DNA from: Aulosira sp. FACHB-615
Lineage (GTDB): Bacteria; Cyanobacteriota; Cyanobacteriia; Cyanobacteriales; Nostocaceae
Length of the DNA stretch: 23,360 nt
Reading direction: 5' to 3'
Assembly: GCF_014698045.1 (NCBI RefSeq)
Contig: NZ_JACJSE010000055.1
Location: 1-23,360, forward strand
Of this stretch, positions 15,687 through 23,302 are shown piece after piece. Both the position numbers and the translations under genes were made by a program. The stretch's first letter is position 1. Each line of letters opens with the position of its first letter. The notes below the pieces were generated by a model. The model saw nothing but the letters and a program-made list of their open reading frames with translations, ran no database searches and was not told where the DNA came from.

Positions 15687-16045
15687 CTTTTGAACTTTAC
15701 ACAAAAGTCAAACAAAAACGCCAGCATCCAAACCTGCCTGTTTACCAATGGAAAACTACTCGGCAGCGTATCTACACCAGAGATGAAGGATTGTGTCAAA
15801 GTCCAGATGCCAAAGCACCAAAAGCAAATGGTTTATGTCAAAGACAAGTCAGTCTAAATACTGCTCACATCGACCACATTCGACCGTTGTCATCTGGTGG
15901 GAGCAATCATGCGTCCAACCTGAGAACTCTTTGCCCCGTATGCCATGCGCTTCGCCTTGACCGCCAGCATAATGGTATGAAAAATAGCCTTGTCAAGAAA
16001 GGTTTAATCCCTGTCAACTGGAAACAGTTTGTTTGGGATGGTTAA
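15683..16045 (+). CDS. HNH endonuclease
   Basis: 120 residues from ATG 15683. The HNH core is plain: TAHIDHIRPLSSGG (H62, D64, H65), SNHASNLRTLCPVCHALR (N79, H88), with two Cys pairs likely to bind zinc (C38/C52 and C84/C87). This is the beta-beta-alpha-metal nuclease fold that nicks or cuts DNA with a divalent metal. The start has no Shine-Dalgarno and lies in the last unit of the YNNGT array. The protein is little more than the nuclease domain, with a short basic N-terminus (TKVKQKRQHPNLPVYQWKTT) and a short C-terminal tail. Its target is unknown; a homing-type or defence role is possible. Confidence 0.88.
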   Translation: MSFELYTKVKQKRQHPNLPVYQWKTTRQRIYTRDEGLCQSPDAKAPKANGLCQRQVSLNTAHIDHIRPLSSGGSNHASNLRTLCPVCHALRLDRQHNGMKNSLVKKGLIPVNWKQFVWDG

Positions 16046-16081
16046 TACGAGTGTATTCAACTTGATTAACAAATACTTCTA

Positions 16082-16198
16082 ATACCATTTCACGAAATTA
16101 CTGATAGAAATCGCTTCCTCTGCAACTCTGCTTCTGGTCGCCGAGCGAAGTCGAGGCGCTACTTGCATATCCGTATCATTTTTAAAGTGAAATGGTAT
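16082..16198. mobile_element. MITE-like element with 12-bp terminal inverted repeats
   Basis: ATACCATTTCAC (16082-16093) and GTGAAATGGTAT (16187-16198) are perfect inverted copies bounding 117 bp with no coding capacity. TA at both ends fits mariner/IS630-type insertion. The interior contains a dispersed cyanobacterial segment (GGTCGCCGAGCGAAGTCGAG). It lies between two convergent transcription units and could act as a terminator for both. Confidence 0.75.
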
Positions 16199-16251
16199 AA
16201 GAGGTGAGATTTACTTACTTTTAGTTAAAATGAGTAGGCGATCGCACCTAG

Positions 16252-16800
16252 TCAAGTTTGAGATAAATTAGCAGTGAGTGTCCATTGATTACACTCACAT
16301 GACGTAGCTGGGCTGTCAGTTGCTCTACATCCAAATTTTTGTTGATGCTCAAGAATCTCAGTCGTTTGCACTTTTTTACAGCGTTGTGCTTCCCTACCTT
16401 GGCTCATCAAACTGTAACAAAGCTTTTCGGCTGTCTCCTTATCAATTTGTGCATTAAAATGTAACGATTGCACATACAAACAACCGCCTTCTGATACTGG
16501 TTGAAAATTTATACCAACTTCTCTTAATTCTGTTTCTTTAATCGCAATAAAATCAAGATTTTGATTTTTAGGACTTCTATTTGCACTCAATGATGCAACT
16601 ACACTATAGAATTCTTGCTCTGTGTTAACAAGCCAAAGACTATATATATTGTCTGGTTCTTTAAAAAGTTTTGTTGCTGCTAATCTAGCACGTTCAGCTA
16701 AGTTAGCATCTCCTTCTTGTGGATGCCAACTAGCACGGCTATCTATTTTACGAATATAAACAGGGGGTTCTATCCCAAACTCTGATAGAGTAGGCAGCAT
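16252..16800 (-). CDS. Hypothetical protein, 182 aa, third gene of the TIGR04255 operon
   Basis: Starts at ATG 16800, 18 bases after the stop of the upstream gene, so it is probably cotranscribed. I do not recognise the family. The N-terminal half contains AERARLAATKLFKEPDNIYS and LWLVNTEQEFYSVVASL, an alternating strand and helix pattern. The C-terminal third carries five Cys in an otherwise ordinary sequence (including RCKKVQ, FGCRATDSPATSCECN), which might bind a metal. No signal peptide or membrane helix is seen. The genes before it suggest a role as the last component of a small three-protein system. Confidence 0.75.
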   Translation of the reverse strand: MLPTLSEFGIEPPVYIRKIDSRASWHPQEGDANLAERARLAATKLFKEPDNIYSLWLVNTEQEFYSVVASLSANRSPKNQNLDFIAIKETELREVGINFQPVSEGGCLYVQSLHFNAQIDKETAEKLCYSLMSQGREAQRCKKVQTTEILEHQQKFGCRATDSPATSCECNQWTLTANLSQT

Positions 16801-16818
16801 AAGTCAAGTAATGGCCGT

Positions 16819-17478
16819 TTATGAAAGCTCTTGAATAGCTTCTTCAGCATAGTTACGGATGTATTGGTCAGTTTCATAACCAGATGCAAAGCGTGCGATC
16901 GCATTTTTTATATGCTCAGTATCTATTTCATCCGCAAGCAACAACAACGCATCAATCAGAGTTGATTTTAAAATTCTGCGTGTGTTAATTGCTCTTATTA
17001 AACTTAATTTGAGGGTTAATTCAAATCTTGCTTCAGCAGGAATCTTATAGGCACAAGCGATTGCTTTAATCAGGATTTCCCAGCAAGAATCAAGTTTTAA
17101 TAATTGATTAACATTGGATGTATTACTCCATAATTCATTACTAGTTTCTAAATACTTGCTAGTATCTATAAGAAAATTAATATTATCAATCTCTGCCAAT
17201 AAATCCACAGCACCATCATGGGCATCACTGGCTTTCCCGTTGATGCTCCATTTTAAAACTTCTAAGACTGCTCTCCAGGATGGAAAACTTCTAACAACAG
17301 CCTTTCTTAACTTGGTTCTTTTATTAGGAGTAGATAAAAAATATGATCTTATAAGTAAGTCAGGATCTTTGTAATATGAATCTATGCTTGTTGTATTAGT
17401 TTGTTGATTTTCTGTATTTAGCCGATATACACCCATATGATCAGATGTAGATATTGTTCTATTTACTGCGCTAACCAT
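16819..17478 (-). CDS. Hypothetical helical protein, 219 aa, second gene of the TIGR04255 operon
   Basis: ATG 17478 is preferred; a GTG at 17490 would add four residues. Either start overlaps the 3' end of the upstream TIGR04255 gene (16 bp for the ATG), so translation is coupled. The protein from about residue 60 onward is a run of amphipathic helices (SWRAVLEVLKWSINGKASDA, RRILKSTLIDALLLLADEID, IRNYAEEAIQEL) that looks like a HEAT-type or similar alpha solenoid. No catalytic motif is seen. It may be a scaffold for the proteins on either side (inference). Confidence 0.78.
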   Translation of the reverse strand: MVSAVNRTISTSDHMGVYRLNTENQQTNTTSIDSYYKDPDLLIRSYFLSTPNKRTKLRKAVVRSFPSWRAVLEVLKWSINGKASDAHDGAVDLLAEIDNINFLIDTSKYLETSNELWSNTSNVNQLLKLDSCWEILIKAIACAYKIPAEARFELTLKLSLIRAINTRRILKSTLIDALLLLADEIDTEHIKNAIARFASGYETDQYIRNYAEEAIQELS

Positions 17479-18224
17479 TTCAAGCCCCACTTTTGTTTTA
17501 CTTCTTCTGTTATTAGGTGTAAAAAAGCATCAACGGTATATTCATGAGCCGAATTAAACCAATCATCAAAATTCAATTTTGTATCTATGCTGCGAGTTGT
17601 TAACTCAAGAAGAATAACATAATTATTATCATCAACTCTAATTGTTTGATTAATTTTAACTGCTAGAATACCAATTTGTTCTGAGATATCAAACTCAAAA
17701 TTAGCGTTACAGAATATAGGTTTTTCTAGATAACCTTCCCAATCCTTACCAATAAAGGTAAAAATTTTATGGTTATCTCTTGGGTCATACCAACCGAAAC
17801 TTTGATCAATCTGATTAAGATAGGTTATTTCATAACGAATCGGTTGCAACACAGTGTTTTCGGTTTTGATCCACCATTCTTGAAAGTGCTGCCATTCACT
17901 TTCAAATCTCGGATATATTTCCTTAAAATGAGGATATTCATCTGCTTCACCTTGACGACGCCAGTTGTAATGAAATCGGTTTGACTGCAACTGTATGAGT
18001 TGTTTTCTGTCAAGTGACTCAAACCAAACTCGACGGAGTTTGGGCATCATAGGAAGAAGTTCAATGTCTCCTATTGGCGGTCTGTCAAGTGGTGGAGAAG
18101 GAAATCTGTCCTGAATACTCTGCCAGTACAGTCCGAAATGCACAGAAGAGAACCCTGGATCGTTGAATTCAACGCCCAAGACAACTTCTGTCAGTGGTGA
18201 CTTACTGAATTTAGCTATTGACAT
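17463..18224 (-). CDS. TIGR04255 family protein, 253 aa
   Basis: ATG 18224 has GAGG eight bases upstream. The N-terminus (FSKSPLTEVVLGVEFNDPGF) matches the hallmark opening of the TIGR04255 family, which is scattered among bacteria and has no settled function. Further family-like features are LRRVWFESLDRKQLIQLQSN, RFHYNWRR, YPHFKEIYPRFESEW and a C-terminal NSAHEYTVDAFLHLITEE. Length is close to the usual 250-270 aa. It leads an operon of three overlapping or closely spaced genes; the patchy distribution of the family and the location here agree with an accessory, perhaps defensive, role. Confidence 0.82.
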   Translation of the reverse strand: MSIAKFSKSPLTEVVLGVEFNDPGFSSVHFGLYWQSIQDRFPSPPLDRPPIGDIELLPMMPKLRRVWFESLDRKQLIQLQSNRFHYNWRRQGEADEYPHFKEIYPRFESEWQHFQEWWIKTENTVLQPIRYEITYLNQIDQSFGWYDPRDNHKIFTFIGKDWEGYLEKPIFCNANFEFDISEQIGILAVKINQTIRVDDNNYVILLELTTRSIDTKLNFDDWFNSAHEYTVDAFLHLITEEVKQKWGLKWLAQ

Positions 18225-18493
18225 TCGCTCAACCTCATAACTGTGGCTGCTCCTCAGACAATATCAAATTCCTACTCCTTTTGTAGTTATCGCTTGAACA
18301 AGTACAGCAAGCTACACAGTTAAGCACAAGCTAAAGGAGCATAGCATAGTCTTCGTTCTACTCTTAGATTACCCTTACCTTCTACCCAAATACTTAAATT
18401 CTTTCTATAGACTGACAGCCTAGTCGCTCAAAAAAATTATCATCTTGAGCAAATAAACCCATCTAAATCCTTATATTAATTTGAATAAGTTCT

Positions 18494-18930
18494 TTAGAAG
18501 TCATACCAGCTTGTATCGCAACTACAAGATGCAGTAATTTCTAAAGCCTTCTCTAATACCTGAAAAAAGTGATCAGGAATGGGCTTTCTGTGACCTGCCC
18601 CTCTGGAACTTTCTCATATACAATGATTTGGGCAAATTTATTTGGTAATGGTGTCAACAAACCGTCCATTTCTGATTGAGGGACATCAATTACTTGTAGG
18701 GCTACGGCTATCAGTGCATATGTTAGCGATCATCAAGATACCATGCTATCAGTCTCACGATATCGCGTGCTAATCTATGCTTTCCTTAAGATGATTTAAG
18801 ACTAATCGCTGTCCCCTGGGAGTAAGCGCACAAAATCAATGGGAAAACCATAAATCGGTAGTATATTTACCTAAATTAATTCATCATACAGTCGGGGTTT
18901 GCCAATTTTTTCTAACTCTGCTTCAATAAA
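18494..18930 (-). pseudogene. Remains of one or two decayed minus-strand genes
   Basis: Several protein-like stretches lie in order but in different frames or separated by stops: FIEAELEKIGKPRLYDELI, stop, LPIYGFPIDFVRLLPGDSD, stop (18802-18930); LARDIVRLIAWYLDDR, stop (about 18730-18780); ALIAVALQVIDVPQSEMDGL continuing NKFAQIIVYEKVP, then after a frame change near 18600 GAGHRKPIPDHFFQVLEKAL and a stop at 18494. These read like real protein rather than chance frames. I do not recognise the family. The rest of 18225-18956 holds no other feature I can support apart from the AAAGGAG ribosome binding site at 18941. Confidence 0.5.
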
Positions 18931-18956
18931 TAGTTCTGACAAAGGAGACAGCGCAG

Positions 18957-19865
18957 ATGAACGATGAGCCAACCCCACCACACCCAGAACAGACAGATGG
19001 TTTATTATCTGACTTGCTGCAAGAAGTTCAAAAATGGGAGGGAACCCTTGCTGGTGGTACTAAATTAGGTGTTGGGGCGGAAGCGGTTGACAGTCTGTTT
19101 AAAACAAAGGTTAGCTTTGGTAATCCTCAAGATAAGTTAATTCGCCTCACAGAAGATACATTTATAAATAGCGGTACTGAACTGATTGACATTTACAAGC
19201 AGCAGATGCGCGACCAGTTCGACTTTTATTACATGACTCTTACCGTAGATTTACGTCCTGAGCGAGTTGCTCAGTTTTGGCGGTTAACCTGTGAGTTGGA
19301 CTTTGGGCCGAAAGGAAGCAAAGAACCAATTATTCAAAGCCTATTCCCTTCTGACAGATGGCGTTCAGTGATGAGTTTTGGCGTAGGTCTGGATGTGGGG
19401 CTGGGTGGTAATTTGGAATGGAGTATAGGAATTGATAGCTCCCAGTTGGCTCAACTTTTACCATCGATTCCTAATAATTTGAAAGCAAGTGTGTCAACTA
19501 AGGATAATTTCAAAGCGTTTCTAGCTGTTCCAGCTTACAATTATCAACTTGGTTACTCAGAAATTATCGCTAACGGTGAAGGTAATTCAGTGTGTTACTG
19601 GCGGATTAATGATGATAATTTACAACGAATTGGGACAGCAAAATTTGCAATTGTCTTTAAAGTACCCAAGGGAACTGATTCTATAACTGTGCGGGGTACG
19701 GTATGGGCTGAACCGAAGATGAACTGGTTAACTTCTGCTTTAGAAGATGTAGCTGCTGTCTTGTCGGAGCGTTTTCAGAGATTGTTAGGACAAGGGGATG
19801 ATGCAGCAAGCAAATTCGCCCGTGGTGGTGATGCCGAATTCTGGACTTTAACACTTCCGAAATAA
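18957..19865 (+). CDS. Unknown 302-aa protein, first gene of the CHAT operon
   Basis: ATG 18957 has AAAGGAG (18941-18947) nine bases upstream, a strong start. The N-terminus is polar and helical (LLSDLLQEVQKWEGTLAGGT) and not a signal peptide. The middle and C-terminal parts look beta-rich (FDFYYMTLTVDLRPERVAQF, FGVGLDVGLGGNLEWSIGID, FAIVFKVPKGTDSITVRGTV). I do not recognise a named family or any catalytic motif. The CHAT gene follows 24 bases downstream on the same strand, so the two are very probably cotranscribed. It may be a substrate, sensor or effector of the CHAT protease (inference). Confidence 0.82.
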   Translation: MNDEPTPPHPEQTDGLLSDLLQEVQKWEGTLAGGTKLGVGAEAVDSLFKTKVSFGNPQDKLIRLTEDTFINSGTELIDIYKQQMRDQFDFYYMTLTVDLRPERVAQFWRLTCELDFGPKGSKEPIIQSLFPSDRWRSVMSFGVGLDVGLGGNLEWSIGIDSSQLAQLLPSIPNNLKASVSTKDNFKAFLAVPAYNYQLGYSEIIANGEGNSVCYWRINDDNLQRIGTAKFAIVFKVPKGTDSITVRGTVWAEPKMNWLTSALEDVAAVLSERFQRLLGQGDDAASKFARGGDAEFWTLTLPK

Positions 19866-19889
19866 GCTGAATTGACATAAATAAAATGT

Positions 19890-21257
19890 ATGCCTACGGC
19901 AAGGGTAAAAGCTAGTTTTGATATGGATAAAAGTTATTATACTTACCGCATTCGTATAGCTAATTTTGAGCGCGTGCAGGTAGAAAAGAAAGACGCTCAA
20001 CATCAGCTTTTGGGAGAACCTTCTGGCGTTTTTCGTTACAGAAATAACTTAGAGGAGATTCACTCCCAGATTAATACAGCACGAAATGGCGAAATCAAAA
20101 ACTCCAAGCAAGCGCGTCAGGTTGGAGAAGTGCTATTTAATACTTTGTTTGACGATACGCTGCGTCAGGACTTTGTAAATTTTCATTTCCAGGTTGTACA
20201 GCAAGAAAGGCAACTGTTACGAGTCGAACTAGACATTGATGAACAAGGAATGCCTGAAATTGCTGCATTACCTTGGGAATTTATGTATTTACCTGGAAGT
20301 ACCCACTCAAATGAACTTTGGATAGCTACTGATCCAAACTTGGTCTTTTCTCGCCGACGCTCCCAATGGCATCCAGCCCCACCAATTCAGCTAGAACAAG
20401 GAGAAAAATTAAAAATTGCTTTGGCGATCGCAGCACCTCAAGATTTGGGAACAGTTGAATACCAGACAGTACAAACAGCATTGCAAGAACTAGCAAATAA
20501 CCAACCGGAACACATTGAATTTTTGCCTATTGTCAATCCTGCTACCTCTATCGAAATTGATACTGTACTCGAACAACAACCTCATATTTTTCACTTTATC
20601 GGGCATGGACGCTTGCAAAATGAAGATGGTGAGGATGTGGGTGAAATTGCATTGGTGAAAAAAGTTTTTAACACAGAAAAAGCAGATTGGGTAGATGCTA
20701 ATTTTTTTGGTGGGCTTTTTAACCGTCACCGCCCAGGAATTGTATTTCTACAAGCCTGTGAAGGTGGAATGCTTTCTGAATCTGAGGCTTTTGTTGGTGT
20801 TGCCTCTAAAATTGTGCAGCAGAATATTCCAGTTGTTGTAGCAATGCAGTATGAAATAACAAATCTTAGAGCTAGCCAATTTGCTTGCGAATTCTACAAA
20901 AGGTTAGCTAAGGATACACCCGTAGATATTGCAGCACAGAATGCTCGACGTACTGTTGCTCTGGATACAAAATATCAAAACCGTGATTTTGCCACACTTA
21001 TCAAATTTATGCGCGTGCAGGATGGGTATTTATTTAAGCGTCAGAGTCCAGAAAATGAGAGACAAGGTAAAAGTAACTTTGACCAATCTATCCCAAAATT
21101 TGGTGTAAAAAGCGATAACCAAATGATTCAAAACGTGCAGCAATATGGAAACAACAATATCAACTCTGGTTCAGCCAACGATTTTAGGATTGGAGATGAT
21201 TATTACCTTTCAGAATCATCAAAAATCGACTCCGATTCAAAAAAAAAGACAACTTGA
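19890..21257 (+). CDS. CHAT-domain cysteine protease
   Basis: 455 residues from ATG 19890. CHAT proteins are caspase-like (clan CD) proteases, often effectors in bacterial defence and signalling. Residues about 1-130 form the usual leading part ending in PEIAALPWEFMYLP. The catalytic His lies in HIFHFIGHG (H239) and the Cys in VFLQACEGG (C290); VVVAMQYEITNLRASQFACE and ARRTVALD follow, as in the family. The last 60 residues are Asn/Ser/Gly-rich (MIQNVQQYGNNNINSGSAND) and probably a flexible linker. The stop TGA overlaps a TTG start of the next frame, and A9 just before it makes a frameshift fusion possible. Its target is probably encoded next to it. Confidence 0.92.
   Translation: MPTARVKASFDMDKSYYTYRIRIANFERVQVEKKDAQHQLLGEPSGVFRYRNNLEEIHSQINTARNGEIKNSKQARQVGEVLFNTLFDDTLRQDFVNFHFQVVQQERQLLRVELDIDEQGMPEIAALPWEFMYLPGSTHSNELWIATDPNLVFSRRRSQWHPAPPIQLEQGEKLKIALAIAAPQDLGTVEYQTVQTALQELANNQPEHIEFLPIVNPATSIEIDTVLEQQPHIFHFIGHGRLQNEDGEDVGEIALVKKVFNTEKADWVDANFFGGLFNRHRPGIVFLQACEGGMLSESEAFVGVASKIVQQNIPVVVAMQYEITNLRASQFACEFYKRLAKDTPVDIAAQNARRTVALDTKYQNRDFATLIKFMRVQDGYLFKRQSPENERQGKSNFDQSIPKFGVKSDNQMIQNVQQYGNNNINSGSANDFRIGDDYYLSESSKIDSDSKKKTT
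21242..21248 (+). promoter_or_regulatory. A-AAA-AAG slippery heptamer at the end of the CHAT gene
   Basis: In the CHAT frame the codons are TCA AAA AAA AAG ACA ACT TGA. The last seven bases of the A9G run form A AAA AAG in the phase used by dnaX-type -1 frameshifting. A -1 shift leads to GAC AAC TTG AGT CCA, the frame of the downstream 305-codon gene, bypassing the TGA. Transcriptional slippage adding one A would have the same effect. No clear stimulatory hairpin or nearby upstream Shine-Dalgarno was found. Confidence 0.6.
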
Positions 21258-22171
21258 GTCCAGATATAACTTACTTTCATGCTGATTTTAAGGCAGCCTG
21301 TGAGGAAATTCTACTTTTAGAATGCTATAAGGAGTTCCACGATTTACTACACAAATTAGAATTTCAATGTTATAGCAGCATTGTTAGAGAAGTGAGGCAA
21401 TTTCCAAACGATGAAACAGGTAGAGAGATGCTCAAAGACTCATTGCTAACATTAGAGCAAATAATTGAAGAGTCCAATGTGCTTGGTGTTCAACATAATT
21501 TACCTAACAGTGATTTTATATGGATTAAAGAGTTAGAAAAATCAAAAGTATCACTTCAACAAGCTATTGAGGAATTAGACATAAATTCACTGAATTTTAC
21601 TATTTATATAATCAATCAAACAATTAACAACATTCCTAATTTAGTAAATACAAAAATCAGTCAAGTAGCATTTTCGCTGCGAGTATCTTCATTTATAGAT
21701 AGAACGACATCTATACTTAACTCTCTAACCAACAAAAATATAAATTCAGAAAAAATTGTTTATTGCCAAGATTTTATTGACCAACTTAGCAAGTTATATC
21801 CTAGCCTATGTTATGTTGTAAAACAACACGATGAATGGCAAGCAATAGATTGGAGATTACGTCAAATCGAAATAATTATTAACGATTTTTATACATTTAA
21901 AAGTGCTTGGGTATCTTTAAAATCTTTAATGGATTTGCAATTCGTTAGCTATGAAGAAGACTGGGTTACTGATTTGAGGAAAGATTTTGAAAAATTAGAA
22001 AGCGTGATATTAGCTGAAGATGAAGTTAGTATTAAGAAAAATTTTCGCAGTTACAGGAGAAGGATTAGTCTTCGTTTTTATAAATTAGATAAAGATTTGA
22101 AGAAAATATGTAGTAATTTACGCACCATTTGCGAACAATTATTATCAATTATTTTAGGGATTATTATATGA
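21254..22171 (+). CDS. Unknown helical protein, 305 aa, coupled or fused to CHAT
   Basis: The frame has no usable ATG (first Met is near residue 69). The only early start is TTG 21254, in a TTGA overlap with the CHAT stop and without a Shine-Dalgarno. Translation is therefore either coupled to CHAT or obtained by -1 frameshifting at 21242-21248, which would give a protein of about 760 residues. The sequence is almost wholly alpha-helical (LLTLEQIIEESNVLGVQHNL, YTFKSAWVSLKSLMDLQFVS, DLRKDFEKLESVILAEDE) and ends with a hydrophobic IICEQLLSIILGIII-like tail that might touch the membrane. I do not recognise a family. Its last 94 bases overlap the convergent caspase gene. AT-rich composition differs from the caspase gene. 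Confidence 0.8.
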   Translation: MSPDITYFHADFKAACEEILLLECYKEFHDLLHKLEFQCYSSIVREVRQFPNDETGREMLKDSLLTLEQIIEESNVLGVQHNLPNSDFIWIKELEKSKVSLQQAIEELDINSLNFTIYIINQTINNIPNLVNTKISQVAFSLRVSSFIDRTTSILNSLTNKNINSEKIVYCQDFIDQLSKLYPSLCYVVKQHDEWQAIDWRLRQIEIIINDFYTFKSAWVSLKSLMDLQFVSYEEDWVTDLRKDFEKLESVILAEDEVSIKKNFRSYRRRISLRFYKLDKDLKKICSNLRTICEQLLSIILGIII

Positions 22172-22902
22172 CTAACTCTAGTGCTTCCATAACTGGTAAT
22201 GGGATGCTGGCGATCGCGTGTTCTTCTCGGAACTACTTCACGCGCATACATCGCTAAATCTGCAACCCGCACATAACCATCTTTTTGCGAAGCACCTTTA
22301 CCTGCTAAGGCTTCAATTAAGGCCAGTGTAAAAGCACTGTAGGGTTTACCTGCGAAAGATTTTTCATCAGCTTGGGAGGAAGCGATCGCCACTCGTCCTT
22401 TCCCTTGATTAAATAAAGCTTGAGCCTCTGGCGGAAGGGGTGCTTTTTCAGCTTCATAGCCGAGTTTTGATGTATCTCCTAAGCCACCAGCATGGCAACA
22501 ATCCAGTAAGACTAACAGCTTTTTGGCAGAAATCGCCTGTAGTTTGGTGATAAATTCTGTACCACTAATCGCAGTTTTATGTAATTTGGTCTGGTCATAA
22601 CCAAAAGGCATTAAGTAATACGCTTCACCTATGGGACTATTGACTTGATAGCCATGCCCAGAAAAATAGACAATTACCGTAGAATCAGGTGTAGTTGATT
22701 GAGCTAATTTGTCTAAAGCTGTAATAATTCCCTCTCTGCTTGCCTGTTCCTTAGTCAACAAATGCACCTGTTCAGGTGGATAGGCGCAGCGTTCCGCGTC
22801 TTTGAGGATATTGGCAAGACCGACAGCATCATCTATGGTGTTGGGTAAATCACCACCAACCCCAACAATACAGGCATGACCTTGGCTAAAGAGTGCGTTC
22901 AC
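22078..22902 (-). CDS. Caspase-family (peptidase C14) protease with apparently replaced C-terminus
   Basis: GTG 22902 is the start; there is no ATG early in the frame. The protein begins CIVGVGGDLPNTIDDAVGLA, typical of metacaspase/orthocaspase p20 domains. The catalytic His is in IVYFSGHGYQ (H83) and the Cys in LLVLLDCCHAGG (C136). The p10-like part AIASSQADEKSFAGKPYSAF and VRVADLAMYAREVVP is normal up to RQHPI near residue 235. After that the expected continuation is absent and the last 40 residues are mostly antisense to the 3' end of the helical gene. The gene thus seems cut at about 22170-22195 and to have acquired a chance tail. The core fold may still be active. It lies convergent to the CHAT operon and divergent from the secreted-protein gene. 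Confidence 0.88.
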   Translation of the reverse strand: MNALFSQGHACIVGVGGDLPNTIDDAVGLANILKDAERCAYPPEQVHLLTKEQASREGIITALDKLAQSTTPDSTVIVYFSGHGYQVNSPIGEAYYLMPFGYDQTKLHKTAISGTEFITKLQAISAKKLLVLLDCCHAGGLGDTSKLGYEAEKAPLPPEAQALFNQGKGRVAIASSQADEKSFAGKPYSAFTLALIEALAGKGASQKDGYVRVADLAMYAREVVPRRTRDRQHPITSYGSTRVSHIIIPKIIDNNCSQMVRKLLHIFFKSLSNL

Positions 22903-22929
22903 TTTTGGGTAGGTATTAGGTAGTATGGC

Positions 22930-22935
22930 TATAAT
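22930..22935 (+). promoter_or_regulatory. Possible -10 box before the 22955 gene
   Basis: TATAAT lies 19 bp before ATG 22955 in the 52-bp gap between divergent genes. A weak TTGGGT at 22905 is 19 bp upstream of it. The very short leader makes this tentative. Confidence 0.35.
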
Positions 22936-22954
22936 TTAGCACCTATCTTCAGGT

Positions 22955-23302
22955 ATGAAAATTAGGCATTTTGATATTCTAAAAATTCTATTGTTATCAT
23001 TGGTCGTTCTGATGAAATCTCCAGATTTGGCTCAAGCAGAGGTTGTAACTAATCCTAAATCTATTACAATCAACGCAACCAGAGGAGAAAATCTTACCCG
23101 CACGATTACGCTGCGGACTAGCGAGAAAGTAAGTAATTTAAAAGTAATTACTGTAGATTTATTAAGTGCTGATAATAGTTCTGTTTTACCAGCACGCACA
23201 ATTAAACTAACTTCACCACCTACTCAAATTAATCCTCAAGAATTGATTACAGCACTTGCGTCTGTTATGAGGTACAATAAATTAAAATATAAATACCTCT
23301 AA
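22955..23302 (+). pseudogene. Secreted protein gene truncated by an IS630-type insertion
   Basis: ATG 22955 follows AGG closely. The protein has a clear signal peptide: basic MKIRHFD, hydrophobic ILKILLLSLVVLM, and a likely cleavage site after SPDLAQA. The mature part (VTNPKSITINATRGENLTRT, then VLPARTIKLTSPPTQINPQE) looks like the beginning of a beta-sandwich surface domain. Native coding appears to stop at about residue 98 (NPQELIT), where the inserted element begins at TA 23248; the last 17 residues are element-derived. The product would be a short secreted fragment. The full gene presumably resumes beyond the element. Confidence 0.72.

Noticed and set aside
15575..15799. Minus-strand frame with five-residue periodic peptide (DLTELDLTQQDVTK)
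   Set aside because: The periodicity is a by-product of the 5-bp DNA array; there is no ribosome binding site and the frame runs antisense into the HNH gene.
15603..15857. Plus-strand frame with SCCVKSSSVKS-type repeats
   Set aside because: Same artefact of the YNNGT array; its downstream half is out of frame with the HNH motif.
20490..20729. 79-codon minus-strand frame inside the CHAT gene
   Set aside because: Antisense shadow of a well-supported coding region.
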